Positions 19,201-31,000 of a stretch of 64,000 nucleotides of DNA are shown here, piece after piece. Positions within the stretch are counted from its first letter, which is position 1; each line of letters begins with the position of its first letter. The stretch covers positions 2,456,001 through 2,520,000 of the forward strand of contig NZ_CP117416.1 of assembly GCF_028606985.1 (NCBI RefSeq), in the 5' to 3' direction. The notes beneath the pieces were generated by a model, which worked only from the letters and a program-made list of their open reading frames with translations, was not told the DNA's origin and searched no databases. The stretch comes from Paenibacillus kyungheensis. GTDB taxonomy: Bacteria; Bacillota; Bacilli; Paenibacillales; Paenibacillaceae. Made by a program: the position numbers and the translations under genes.

Positions 19201-21996
19201 GAGCGTTTACTTCAATACTTAGAACGTTCATCTATAAATGAAAAACAATTACCGGATATAGCTTATACTTTGCAGGTCGGGCGCGAAGCAATGGATTATC
19301 GTCTAGCTATTATCGTGTCATCTGTAGACAAATTGAAGGATGAATTGAAACAAAGTCTGCATTCTATCGACAAATCTACAAACACGTATAAAGGCTATAC
19401 TTCAAGTAGCAAACAAATCCAAGCGCAATGGTCAGACGAAGATATGCAAGCTACGATCACAACATGGATTGTGAAAAGAAAATATCCTCAATTGTTAGAA
19501 CTATGGGTACAAGGTATAGATATTCAATGGTCGTTAGCTTATAACGAGAATGATGTATTACCACAGCGAATGTCTTTACCAGTCTATCCATTTGCCAAAG
19601 AAAAATATTGGTATACGCCAGCAACAATACAATCTGATATTGATGTATCAGTACAATCTCAAGTGGCTTCGATAGCTGACTATATTCATCCTTTATTACA
19701 CCGTAATCATTCAAGATTACAACAACAAACATTTACTTCTATATTTAGCGGAAATGAATTTTTTCTAGAACATCATCAAGTACAAGGTGTACCGATATTA
19801 CCAGGAGCTGCTCATTTGGAAATGGCTTTGCAAGCGATCAGACATTCTATGCCGTTATCAAAAGGGTTAGACACAGAGCTACCTGTGCCTTTTGCATTAA
19901 CTCATATCGTATGGGCGAATCCTGTATCTATTGAACAATCTTCAAAGTCAGTCCATATTCATCTGCAATTAGAACATGCACAAGACATGAGTTATGAGAT
20001 TTATAGTGAACAAGATCATCAAGAACCGTTGTTATGTAGTCAGGGTAGAGCAACATTCGATATCGCATTACACAAACAAGTGCTAGATATTCATTCTATT
20101 CAACAAGCTTGTCAGTTGAAAAAATGGTCTGCTGCTGAATGTTATAAAGCTTTTGCAGCGATGGGATTATCTTATGGTGTAGCTCATCAGACGATACAAT
20201 ATGTGTCTGTAGGTACCGATCAATTGATCGCCAAATTATCGTTGCCAGATGTATTTGAATCTACTATTCAACCGTATATTCTTCATCCTGCATTGCTTGA
20301 TGGGGCATTACAAGCTTCTATAGGATTAACGACTGGGTTTGATGGATCTATCACTTCTCCTTCGCTTCCGTTTGCTCTGCAAAGGCTTGAAGTGTTGGGG
20401 GATTGTGATACAGAAATGTGGGCACATATTCAATATAGTTCAGGCAGTCATTCCAATGATTCTATGCCTAGATTAGATATTGATATTTGTAATCGACAAG
20501 GAACGGTATGTATACGATTAAAAGAATTTGTGACACGTCGTATGCAATCTCATCATGCTCCAATTCAGCCTTCTGATGCTATAGATACTTTGGCTATAAG
20601 AAATACAGAAACAATGATGTTTACTCCAGTGTGGGAGTTAATCGATAGTATTCCTACAACACATGTGTCTGAATCGATAGAAACAATCGTGTACATTAAT
20701 ACTCAATCTAATGTGCCAGAAATCTGGTCAGATTTTATGCCCAATATGAATATAGTCAATATAGATGCTGGTCAATCGATCAATCAGATAACCGATCGTT
20801 TATCGATATTCAGCGAAATAGATCAAGTGATCTGGACTGCTTCACCTGAATCGATATCAGATGCACAGGAGCAAAAAAGTATTGCTTCTCAACAAAAAGA
20901 AGTTCTTTTATTTTTTCGGTTTGTCAAAAGTTTGTTAGCACTTGGTTATGGAAGCCGGTCGCTACATGTAACAGTCATTACTTATCAAGCACAACAGCTT
21001 GATCCATTTGACAATATATATCCAGCGCAAGCTGCATTACATGGATATATTGGATCACTTGCCAAAGAGTACAGTCACTGGCAAATTCGCCTTGTGGATA
21101 TAGAAAACGAAGCACATATTCCAGTTGCAGATATATTATCAATCGCCCCTGATCCACAAGGGAATGCTTATCTATTTCGTGATCAAGAATGGTATCACCA
21201 ACAATTACTTGCTGTTGAATATGAGCAAAACCAGACATCTACGCTCTATCGTCAAGGCGGAGTATATGTAATCATCGGTGGAGCAGGCGGAATAGGCGAA
21301 GTATGGAGCGAGTATATGATTCGTAATTACAAGGCGAATATTGTATGGATAGGTCGAAAAGAACAAAATCCACAGATTCAAGCTCAGCTAGATCGCTTGG
21401 CTCGATTAGGGAGACCTCCAGTATACATTTCAGCAGACGCTACCGATCTGAACCAATTGCAACGTGCATATCAACAGATCAAGCAACATTATGATCATAT
21501 TGATGGAGTGATTCATTCTGCACTAGTCTTGTCTGATCGTAGTCTAGCCAATATGGATGAACACCAATTTTGCACAGGGCTTGCACCTAAATTAAATATT
21601 AGTGTGAATATGGCACAGGTATTTACTCAAGAATCTTTAGATTTTATTGTATTCTTTTCTTCTTTGAATTCATTTATGAAATTACCAGGACAAAGTAATT
21701 ATGTTGCTGGTTGCACGTATATTGATGCGTTTGCCCGCCAGTTATCACAGTCTTGTACATGTGCAGTTAAAGTGATGAACTGGGGTTATTGGGGAAATGT
21801 TGGATCGGTTGTATCTCCAGAAGTACAGCAAAGTATGGCAAGTAAAGGCATTGGATCTATTGAGCCACCAGAAGCCAATCAAGCGCTTGAGTTGCTTTTG
21901 ACCAATACATTAGATCAACTTGTAATGATTGAGACGATAGGACAACCAGAGTTGCCATTATGGAACAACAACAAAACGATTATGGTATATCAATAA
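16225..21996 (+). CDS. Trans-AT PKS 2: cMT-ACP-KS2-DH-KR
   Basis: A 1923-residue protein that completes module 1 and begins module 2. The C-methyltransferase (about 1-380) shows the SAM motif LEIGAGTGGTS near residue 173. The ACP has Ser434 in GMDSI. KS2 (about 536-956) has Cys693 (TACSSS), His828 (HGTGT) and His868 (NIGH). DH keeps His1184 in HQVQGVPILP and Asp1359 in DGALQ. KR has GGAGGIGEVW and Tyr1826 in NYVAGC. Module 1 should therefore yield an alpha-methyl enoyl unit. ATG 16225 is preferred because GGGAG lies at 16214-16218; an earlier TTG overlaps the end of PKS 1 and has no such site. The last codons overlap a strong hairpin. Confidence 0.93.
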   Translation: MSDNEQLYDQQQQLDELNQWLVQLLYVQMQKIGYTADMPIAELLDLLPKTNQMYMKWLQQTVTVFNQNSFPLLHADEVWNNWTEHKEQWLKDDNMRAKVILAETMLLSLPDILHGDKPATDLMFSHASMDLVEGIYKHNKIADHFNHMVADQVIAQIQTIDQKSNSKSLRILEIGAGTGGTSALLFSRLEPYAAYIEEYAYTDISKSFLNHARKHYGIHYDYLTYHLLNIEESMLNQQIDIGGYDLVLATNVLHATRDIRLTLRNAKALLKKDGQIIINEIIEYSLFNHVTFGLLQGWWLYEDPVLRIPGCPLLTPKQWSNVLEQEGYQQITYPTVETEFLGQQVITAISDGIVRQKKEIAIPKHHDAEKMIQQPVTTKEVSNKVTLTSTTQQSEELVKQKSMEHFKVVIGQILEVEPDSIDVSEELEMYGMDSILIIQLTDELNKVMEEHVSSVLFFEYSTIASLVEYFITNRYQALMKMLGEKVESDSEESTDPIATVNVLEEVIPYTSTVITEPLVEPDTESITSTASTDSRQQDIAIIGLAGRYAQADDMDEFWNQLQQGKSAITEIPTERWKWQNHYRSEKGQTGFSYSKWGGFIKGIDTFDPLFFYISPKEAEQMDPQERQFLQIAYSCIEDAGYIPQQLSNSQKVGVFVGVMNGNYPTGSSYWSIANRVSYSFNFVGPSLAVDTACSSSLTAIHLALDSLYSGTSDCAIAGGVNLIVDPVHYARLCEKNMLSPGEQCRSFGESADGFVDGEGVGAIVLKPLQQAIQDGDHIYGVIKGSMINAGGKTKGYTVPNPALQSKVVADAIQTSGIDARMISYIEAHGTGTALGDPIEIEGLRRAFAQHTTDTQFCAIGSIKSNIGHCESAAGIAGLSKILLQFQHQQLVPSLHSNRLNPNIQFEHTPFHVQQQLTAWNRPQIEQGGYQEEIPRIAGISSFGAGGANAHLIVAEYMPAFVHQQLHDQQDYNSPPVAIVLSARTEERLQVIMERLLQYLERSSINEKQLPDIAYTLQVGREAMDYRLAIIVSSVDKLKDELKQSLHSIDKSTNTYKGYTSSSKQIQAQWSDEDMQATITTWIVKRKYPQLLELWVQGIDIQWSLAYNENDVLPQRMSLPVYPFAKEKYWYTPATIQSDIDVSVQSQVASIADYIHPLLHRNHSRLQQQTFTSIFSGNEFFLEHHQVQGVPILPGAAHLEMALQAIRHSMPLSKGLDTELPVPFALTHIVWANPVSIEQSSKSVHIHLQLEHAQDMSYEIYSEQDHQEPLLCSQGRATFDIALHKQVLDIHSIQQACQLKKWSAAECYKAFAAMGLSYGVAHQTIQYVSVGTDQLIAKLSLPDVFESTIQPYILHPALLDGALQASIGLTTGFDGSITSPSLPFALQRLEVLGDCDTEMWAHIQYSSGSHSNDSMPRLDIDICNRQGTVCIRLKEFVTRRMQSHHAPIQPSDAIDTLAIRNTETMMFTPVWELIDSIPTTHVSESIETIVYINTQSNVPEIWSDFMPNMNIVNIDAGQSINQITDRLSIFSEIDQVIWTASPESISDAQEQKSIASQQKEVLLFFRFVKSLLALGYGSRSLHVTVITYQAQQLDPFDNIYPAQAALHGYIGSLAKEYSHWQIRLVDIENEAHIPVADILSIAPDPQGNAYLFRDQEWYHQQLLAVEYEQNQTSTLYRQGGVYVIIGGAGGIGEVWSEYMIRNYKANIVWIGRKEQNPQIQAQLDRLARLGRPPVYISADATDLNQLQRAYQQIKQHYDHIDGVIHSALVLSDRSLANMDEHQFCTGLAPKLNISVNMAQVFTQESLDFIVFFSSLNSFMKLPGQSNYVAGCTYIDAFARQLSQSCTCAVKVMNWGYWGNVGSVVSPEVQQSMASKGIGSIEPPEANQALELLLTNTLDQLVMIETIGQPELPLWNNNKTIMVYQ

Positions 21997-22006
21997 TCGT
22001 TTTGTT
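21970..22006 (+). terminator. Terminator-like hairpin inside the PKS operon
   Basis: A perfect 14-bp inverted repeat: AACAAAACGATTAT (21970-21983) and ATAATCGTTTTGTT (21993-22006) with a 9-nt loop. It spans the stop codon of PKS 2, and the 3' arm is rich in T (TTTTGTTT). As a simple intrinsic terminator it would cut the operon after the second PKS gene, so passage probably needs antitermination or the site tunes expression. Confidence 0.6.
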
Positions 22007-22035
22007 TGGGTTGCAATAAAAAGGAGTGCTCAGAC

Positions 22036-25000
22036 ATGAAAAACTTCAAGATGATGGAATCAGCGAATCAACAAATGGAAGCTGTCAATGAGCTTTTAAT
22101 CCAATTATTATGGTGTCAATTGCATGCTGTAGGCTGCTTGGATAAAGATTTTGTCTGGAAAAAAGGAACACTATCGTTTTATCCTAAATGGTTAGCCGAA
22201 AGTATGACTATGCTTCAAGCGAAAGTTCAATTTTTGCCTGTTGCTACCGATCGTTTAATCGATACGAACTTATATAAACAGATGGTCAATACCTATTGGG
22301 AGAAATGGGATCAACAACTGACAAGCTGGTTACAAAATCCTGATCTTCAAGCGCAAGTAAAGCTAGTAGACCGCATGTTACGAAGTTTGCCTTCGATTTT
22401 GCAGGGAGAAAAATTAGCTACAGAAATTATGTTTCCTGAATCATCTATGCATCTGGTAGAAGGGATCTACAAATATCATTCGACTGCGGATTATTTTAAT
22501 ACTGTACTGGCAGAGTCTGTGTCTACCTATGTTGAGAAATGTGCACAAGCTGGCAAAAAAGTACGCATTTTAGAAATCGGGGCAGGTACAGGCGGAACAA
22601 GTGAAGTGGTGTTTGAACATTTAAAAGTATGGGAACATCATATACAGGAATATGTTTACAGTGATATTTCAAAAGCCTTTCTGATGCATGCAGAACAAAA
22701 ATATGGCCCATCTGTTCCTTATTTGAACTATCAAATTATTGATTTGAAAAAGTCATTTGCTAGTCAGGATGTAGATCTAGGCGCATATGATCTGATTATT
22801 GCCAGCAATGTTCTGCATACGACAAAAAATATTCGTCATACGTTACAAACTGTGAAAACAGCGCTCAAGAAAAATGGGATGTTACTTGTGAATGAAATCA
22901 CAGATAAATCATTAATCAATCATCTCACATTTGGACTACTGGAAGGTTGGTGGGCTTATGAAGATGAAGCTTTGCGTATTAGCGGTTCACCTGCATTATC
23001 CGCAGATTCCTGGAAAAAAATATTAAAACGCGAAGGTTTTCATTCGATTACATATCCTGCCTCAGAAGCTCTTATGTTCAAGCAACAGGTAATTGCTTCT
23101 CAAAGCGATGGAATTGTTATTCATACTAAACATACAATACCAGAGGTGGATGTACCTCTAAATCCATCACAACAACATATTCCAATACAACAACCTGAAG
23201 AACATGCTGATATTAACGCTGTAACCGATCAGTCTGTATTGGATTTTGTTAGTGATATCGTGCGTGGAAGTATAGCAGAAGATCTCAAAATAAGTATCGA
23301 TCGCATCCAGAATAATCGTAGTTTTGCTGAATATGGTGTTGATTCTATTATTGCTGTGCACTTGGTAAATGTAATCAATAAGCGAGGACAATTATCTCTA
23401 CAGACTACGGTATTGTTTGACTATAACAATGTTGATTTGTTAGTAGAGTATTTGCTAGAAGAATATTCGGATCATTTCAAACAAATGCTACAGACTATAA
23501 AAGAATCGTCTGAAGAGAATAAACAGGTACCAACGATTGAAAAGAATACAACACCTCAAAAATTGGATACGCCTATCGAAACGTTAAAAGATTCCAATAC
23601 CGATCATTTTTCGTCTGAACATCATACATTTTCAGAGAATTATACCAAAGCTCAGAATGTTTCTGCTTCATCTTTTTATCAAGTTGTACTTCACCGACCG
23701 TCCGATATCCAAGAATTATCTATTCAAGCACAGGAAGTACCAGCACTTAAAGAAGATGAAGTTCGTATCGCTGTACGCGCGTTTTCTTTAAATTTTGGTG
23801 ATTTATTAAGTGTAAAAGGGATGTATCCTACGATGCCTCCTTATCCATTTACTCCTGGCTTTGAAGCATCTGGAATTGTGGTTGATGTTGGTGATCGTGT
23901 TACACATATTCGTGCTGGAGAAGAAGTTGTCTTTTTTGCGAGTGAACATATGGGTGCACATGCAACAGCTATTACATGTAAAGCATCTCAAGTATTTGTC
24001 AAACCAGCAGCTCTTTCTTTTGCTGAAGCTTGTTCTTTACCGGTTGTAGCGATGACAGTTATTGCTGCTTTTCGTAAAGTACAGATCAAGCCAAAACAAC
24101 GGATATTAATTCAGACTGCTACTGGCGGAGTCGGACTGATCGCTATTCAGCTAGCTAAACACTATGGAGCTGAAATCTATGCCACAGCAGGTTCACAGCA
24201 CAAGTTGGATTATCTATTATCGATCGGTGTAGATCATGTGATCAATTATAGAGAAGTTGATTTTGAACAACAGATTAGACAGCTTACCAATGGTCAAGGC
24301 GTTGATATGATTCTGAACACTTTATCTGGCGATGCTTTGCAAAAAGGATTAAATAGTCTGGCTTCCAATGGAAGTTATATCGAAATCGCGATGACTGCTT
24401 TGAAAAGTGCCAAAGCGATTGATCTTTCTCAGATGGGATCGAATCAATCTTTTTATAGCTTGGACTTGAGAAAATTAAGCTTAGAGCAACCTGAACGATT
24501 AGTCGATTATTATCAGGAAATGGTAGATTGGATCGAAAAAGGAGTGATAGTTCCTCATATCGGTCAACTATTTAGATTTGATCAATTACAAGCAGCTTAT
24601 CGGAATATTGAAAATCGCGAAAATATCGGCAAAATTGTAGTTACGATTCCAGAAGAATGGCAATATCAAGGTTCGCCACAGAATGATCCAGTGCCGTCTT
24701 CCAATCAGGATCGAAACTCACGCGAACCTATAGCGATTATAGGGATCAGTGGACGTTTTGCAGGTTGTAATACTCCTGATGAATTGTGGGAACATTTACA
24801 ACAAGGAACAGATCTGATTCAAAGTGTATCTCGGTGGGATTTATCTAGCTATTACGATAAAGATAAACAATATTGTGATCAAGGTAGCTTTTTAGATGAT
24901 ATCAGTACATTTGATCCGCTATTTTTTAATATTTCAGGGCAAGAAGCAATTTATATGGACCCGCAGCAACGTATTTTTTTAGAGGAATCATGGAAAGCTT

Positions 25001-28000
25001 TAGAAGATGCAGGTTATGCAGGTCATTCGATCAAAGGGCAAAAATGCGGTGTTTATGTAGGTTGCACTAGCAGTGATTATCAGACATTAGTTGGTGAAAA
25101 TCCACCACCTCAATCGTTTTGGGGCAAAGCAGGGTCTATTATCCCTGCACGTATTGCTTATTACTTGGACTTGCAAGGGCCTGCTATTGCTGTAGATACA
25201 GCTTGTTCTAGCTCATTAGTTGCGATTCATTTGGCTTGTCAGGCGTTATGGGGAAATGAAATTAATATGGCATTAGCCGGTGGTGTCTTTCTCCAATCTA
25301 CACCTCAATTTTATCTCGATTCTAATCGGGCAGGTATGTTATCTATTCAAGGAAAATGTCATACATTTGATGAGAGAGCAGACGGGTTTGTTCCCGGAGA
25401 AGGAGCAGGCACGATAGTATTAAAACGTCTGCAAGAAGCGATAGATGATGGAGATCATATCTATGGTGTAATACAGGGAAGTGGAATCAATCAAGATGGT
25501 ACAACTAATGGAATAACAGCACCAAGTTCCAAATCTCAGACTAGATTAGAACAACAAGTCTATGATTCTTTTGCTATTAATCCAGCTCATATTCAAATGG
25601 TAGAAGCTCATGGTACTGGAACTAAGTTAGGCGATCCTATTGAATATCAAGCATTAACAAAATCTTTTAGCGCCTATACAAATGAGCAACAATATTGCGC
25701 AATCGGTTCTATCAAAACCAATATCGGACATTTGGCGACAGCAGCAGGTATTGCCGGTGTTCTCAAAATAGTGCTATCACTGAAAAACAAACAAATTCCA
25801 GCTTCTTTACATTTGGAACATGGTAATCCGGGTATATCTTTTGCAGATAGCCCTTTTTATGTAAATACAGCGACCAAAGATTGGGAAGTTCCGAGCGGTC
25901 AAGTGCGACGTGCGGCGATTAGCTCATTTGGATTTAGCGGAACGAATGCTCATATGGTGATCGAAGAAGCACCGCAGCATTTGCAACCCTCTCCAGTATC
26001 CAAAGCTGGATATCTGATCGTATTATCTGCGCGTACCGAGCAACAATTACGCTTACAAGCACAACAATTACTATATTGGAATATAAATCACACAGCAGAT
26101 TGTGCTGCGATTAGTTATACGTTATTGAGTGGTAGACAGCATTTAAATCACCGTTTGGCTTGTATTATTCACAGTCAGCAAGAATTGACTACATGTCTAC
26201 AGCAATGGGTAGAGCAAGGACAATCTTCTCAGGTAACTGTTGGGCAAGTGAACCGAAGTGAAAACCGTGAACAGCTGTCATTCAAAAAGTATGCAGAAGA
26301 CTGTATTCAGAAGTGTCAACAAGATAGACAAGATCCTTCTTATCTTGAATATCTATCCGCTGTAAAAGAAGTATTTATACAAGGATATGATGGTAATATG
26401 GGCGATATTTTTGTGAAAAAAGAACAACAACGAATACCACTGCCAACATATCCGTTTGCCAAAAATCAATACTGGATTCCGACTACGCCTTCACAACAAA
26501 AAGGCTTCACCTCTTCTCAAGCGGTAGTTGTTGAATCTATTCATCCATTGATGCACCGAAATACGTCAGACTTGCAACAACAAAAATATAGTTCTACCTT
26601 TACAGGCAATGAGTTCTTTTTCCGGGATCATATTGTACAAGGCGATAAAGTCTTACCAGGCGTTGCGCATCTAGAATGGATACGCATAGCTATTACAGAA
26701 GCAGTAGGTGGAATTGCTGAAGATCAAATAATGCAACTTAAAAATATCGTGTGGGCCAGTCCTTTACGTTTGGAAGTCGAGCCGTTCATAGCTCATATTG
26801 ATCTATATGTCGAATCCAATGGCGAACTGTCTTTTGAGATTTATAGCGATGCAACAGCCAATAGAGAGCGCCTTGTATACAGTCAAGGATCAGCATCTAT
26901 TATAGACAATACACAGCCTGTAGCTATAGACATTGCTGATCTGCAACATCAGTATTCAATCAGTCCTATAAGTGCTAATCAATTTTATGAGCAATCACAG
27001 AAAAATGGAATAGCATTAGGGAACAGCTTAAAAGGAATAGAAGTCGTCTATACAAAAGCAACAAATGATCATGACGTGTTGGCGCGCCTTAAAATGCCTG
27101 TGAGTCAGTTACCTGATCAAGAATCATATCAATTGCATCCTAGTATGATGGATTCTGCTTTACAAGTAGCGATAGGCTATACGATAGGAACGGTAAGCAA
27201 TCCGGCATATCAAGGCAAATCTACACTTCCATTTACATTGCAGAAGTTAGAGATATTTCAGCCATGTCTTTCAGAAATGTGGGTATTGGCAAGATATAGT
27301 GCTGGCAGTACAGCGAATGATAAAGTTCATAAATTGGATATTGATCTGTGTGACGATGAAGGTAATGTCTGTGTTCGTTTTCATGGATTTACGGCTAGAA
27401 CATTAGAGCATACAGTAACAGCTTCTTCACATCATCATGATTCTGTATTACTAACACCAACTTGGACAGAATATCCAGTCATATCCGACTTACAAGATTC
27501 TGTTCATAATGATAAAAATATTCATCATATCGTAGTATTATCTCCACCTTTTGCTGCCCGATATGAGGAGATTCGTACACAGCTGCCAGATGTACACTGT
27601 GTTATTTTACAAGAAGAAGAGGTTACCTATCTCACTGAAGAAGAACAGAGTGCTCATTTATTTACAAGTTGTACTTTGCAACTGATAGACCTGCTCAAAC
27701 AATCGCTGTCTACTTCTTCCGAAAAGGTATTGCTTCAACTGATCGTACCTGATAGAGAAAAGTATCAGATGTTACTTGGGTTAGCTGCGACACTACAGAC
27801 GGCTCAACAAGAATACAGCAAGTTGCAAGCCCAATGTATTCAAATGAACCTTCAAGAAATAGCTACAGGCATAACAAGCAAAATCAAACAAAATCGTCAT
27901 GAGTCGGTTGCAATTGTACGTTATGAAGATCAGATTCGTTATGTACGTGATTGGAAGAAGTGGGAATCTTCATTATCCAAATCTCCACAGATTCTATGGA

Positions 28001-31000
28001 AAGATCAGGGTCATTATTTAATTACAGGAGGCCTTGGCGGTCTTGGATTTATTTTTGCGCAGGAGATTATTCAACAGACGCATCAAGCAACGATTATTAT
28101 TGTAGGGCGTTCACCGCTAGATCATGTGATGCAAGAAAAGTTAGACCAATTACAAGATCATCAAGCTCAAATTCACTATATCGTAGCAGACATTACGATA
28201 GCAGAAGATGTGAATACTATGATGTATCAAATTCGCTCGATCTGCGGAAATCTACATGGCATTATTCATAGTGCAGGTGTACATCGAGATCATTATATCC
28301 AGCACAAAGTAAACGAAGAAATCGAAGAAGTATTGGCTCCTAAAGTTAAAGGAACATTATTACTAGATCAAGTCAGCGCAGAGATGCAACTTGATTTTTT
28401 TGTGCTGTTCTCTTCTTTAGCTTCAGTGATAGGCAATACCGGTCAAGCTGATTATGCAGCGGCGAATGCTTTTATGGATTTATTTGCTTCCGAGCGTAAT
28501 CGCAAAGTAATCTATCAACAGCGCTCAGGTAAGACATTATCGCTTAACTTTCCGCTCTGGGAAGATGGAGGTATGCAGGTAAATACGGCAGAACGTACAC
28601 GAATTCAAAACAAACTAGGTATGATCCCTATGGATACTGCTACAGGTATGCAGTTATTTTATCAAGCGATGCAAAGTCAACAAGATCAGGTTGTCGTAAT
28701 GCATGGCGATACGGATAAGTTTCAATCGCTATTACAACCTGTTAGATCAAAACGATTAACGAAGCAGAATCCGGCTACTATTCCGCATAATGATCAAGAT
28801 ACATCTATACTGGATCAATCTAGCGCTAAAACAATTGAAACCCACCAGACTGTATTGATTGAGAAAATGCAGTCTGCTCTAATTCATATCGTTTCTCATA
28901 TGCTGAAAGTAAGTCCGAAAGACATTTATCCTGATGTCGAGTTAAGTGAATATGGATTTGATTCGATCTCATTTACAGACTTCTCGAACCAGTTAAATGA
29001 TAAATATCAATTGGACCTAACGCCAACTGTCTTTTTCGAGTATTCAACTATTTATACATTAGCCAGACATTTGATAACTGCGTATTCCGAACAGTTAACA
29101 TCTATATTGATGCCAAATGTTCAAAGAAAAGTCGATAGTGCTTCGGATTCGGCGAAAGTAGTAAATACCGAACTTGACCAAGAAGTGAAATCGACCAAGA
29201 GTGAGGCAATTGCTCAAGCACGCTCACGTTTTCAAAAGCCAGCAGAGCCAGTACATGAACCTGTCTCTTCTACAGAAACAGATCAAAGTCCAGACCCTGT
29301 AGCGATTATAGGGATAAGTGGTAGATTCCCGATGGCAGACGATATTCATGAACTCTGGGAAAATTTAATAGAAGGTAAAGATTGTATTTCCGAGATTCCT
29401 GCGGATCGTTGGGATTGGAAAGCTTATTATGGTGACCCGTATCAAGAAAAGAACAAAACGAATATCAAATGGGGAAGTTTTATAGACGGAGTAGCCGACT
29501 TTGATCCGATGTTTTTTGGCATTTCTCCTCGTGAAGCAGAATTAATGGACCCACAACAGCGTCTAATGATGATGTATATCTGGAAAGCGATAGAAGATGC
29601 AGGTTATGCGCCTTCTAGTCTGTCTGGTAGCAAAATGGGGATTTTTGTAGGTACTGCTAATAGTGGATATAGTCATCTTCTGTCTCAAGCAGATACAGAG
29701 ATTGAAGGATATTCATCGACAGGTAGTGTGTCATCTGTAGGACCGAATCGAATGAGCTTTTTTCTAAATGTAAATGGCCCGAGTGAACCTATCGAAACAG
29801 CATGTTCAAGTTCTCTTGTAGCTCTTCATCGAGCGGTACAAGCGATTCATAATGGAGATTGTGATACCGCAGTAGTAGGTGGAGTCAACACTATTCTTGA
29901 TCCTGATTACCATATTAGCTTTAACAAAGCAGGCATGTTAAGTCAGGATGGTCGTTGCAAAACATTTTCGGATCAAGTTAACGGTTATGTGCGCGGAGAA
30001 GGCGTAGGAATGATTTTTGTCAAACGCTTAAAAGATGCCGAGCAAGCAGGCGATCATATTTATGGATTGATTCGTGGTACAAATGAAAATCATGGTGGAA
30101 GAGCTACCTCGTTGACTGCACCTAATCCAAGAGCTCAAGCCGATTTGATCAAATCAGTCTATAGTCGTGCTCATATTGATCCAGCAACGATCAGCTATAT
30201 TGAAGCTCATGGAACAGGTACTCCACTAGGTGATCCGATTGAGATCAATGGTCTGAAAATGGCATTTAATGAATTAGGTTATGATGTTACGCTGAATACA
30301 GCCACATGCGGATTAGGATCTATCAAGACCAATATTGGACATTTGGAATTAGCAGCCGGTATTGCAGGAATCATTAAAGTATTATTGCAAATGAAATATA
30401 AAACACTGGTAAAAACAGTACATTTTGAACAGCTAAATCCTTATATCCAATTAGATCAGAGTCCATTTTATGTGGTGGATACAAACCGACCGTGGACACC
30501 TTTAGAGGATCAAGAAGGAAATATATTGCCACGTCGAGCAGGAGTTAGTTCGTTTGGATTTGGCGGTGTGAATACTCATGTATTGGTGGAAGAGTATATA
30601 CCTTCTTCTACAGATCAAGTTATAGCAACTAGATATGAAGAACCAGTATGTATTGTATTATCTGCACGAACTGAACAACGTTTACGAGAACAAGCCAAGC
30701 AATTACGAACAGCTATGCAGTCTGATCAATATACTGATCATGAGTTAGAGCGGATTGCTTACACATTGCAAGTCGGTAGAGAAGCGATGGAAGAAAGGTT
30801 GGCTATGCGTGTATCTTCGATCAACGAACTTGTCACTCTATTAAATAAGTATATTGAGCAAGATGATTCTTCATGGAACGATGACATTTATACTGGACAA
30901 GTTAAACGGGATCAGGAAGTGCTTGAATTTCTAACAGCAGATGAAGATATGCAAGAAACAGTACAACGCTGGCTCGAAAAAGGCAAATATCATAAGTTGT

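Noticed and set aside
27951-28271. A 106-codon open frame inside PKS 3 on the same strand
   Set aside because: It is a shifted frame across the start of KR3, which is clearly coding in the main frame. It has low-complexity, serine-rich and arginine-rich translation and no ribosome binding site.
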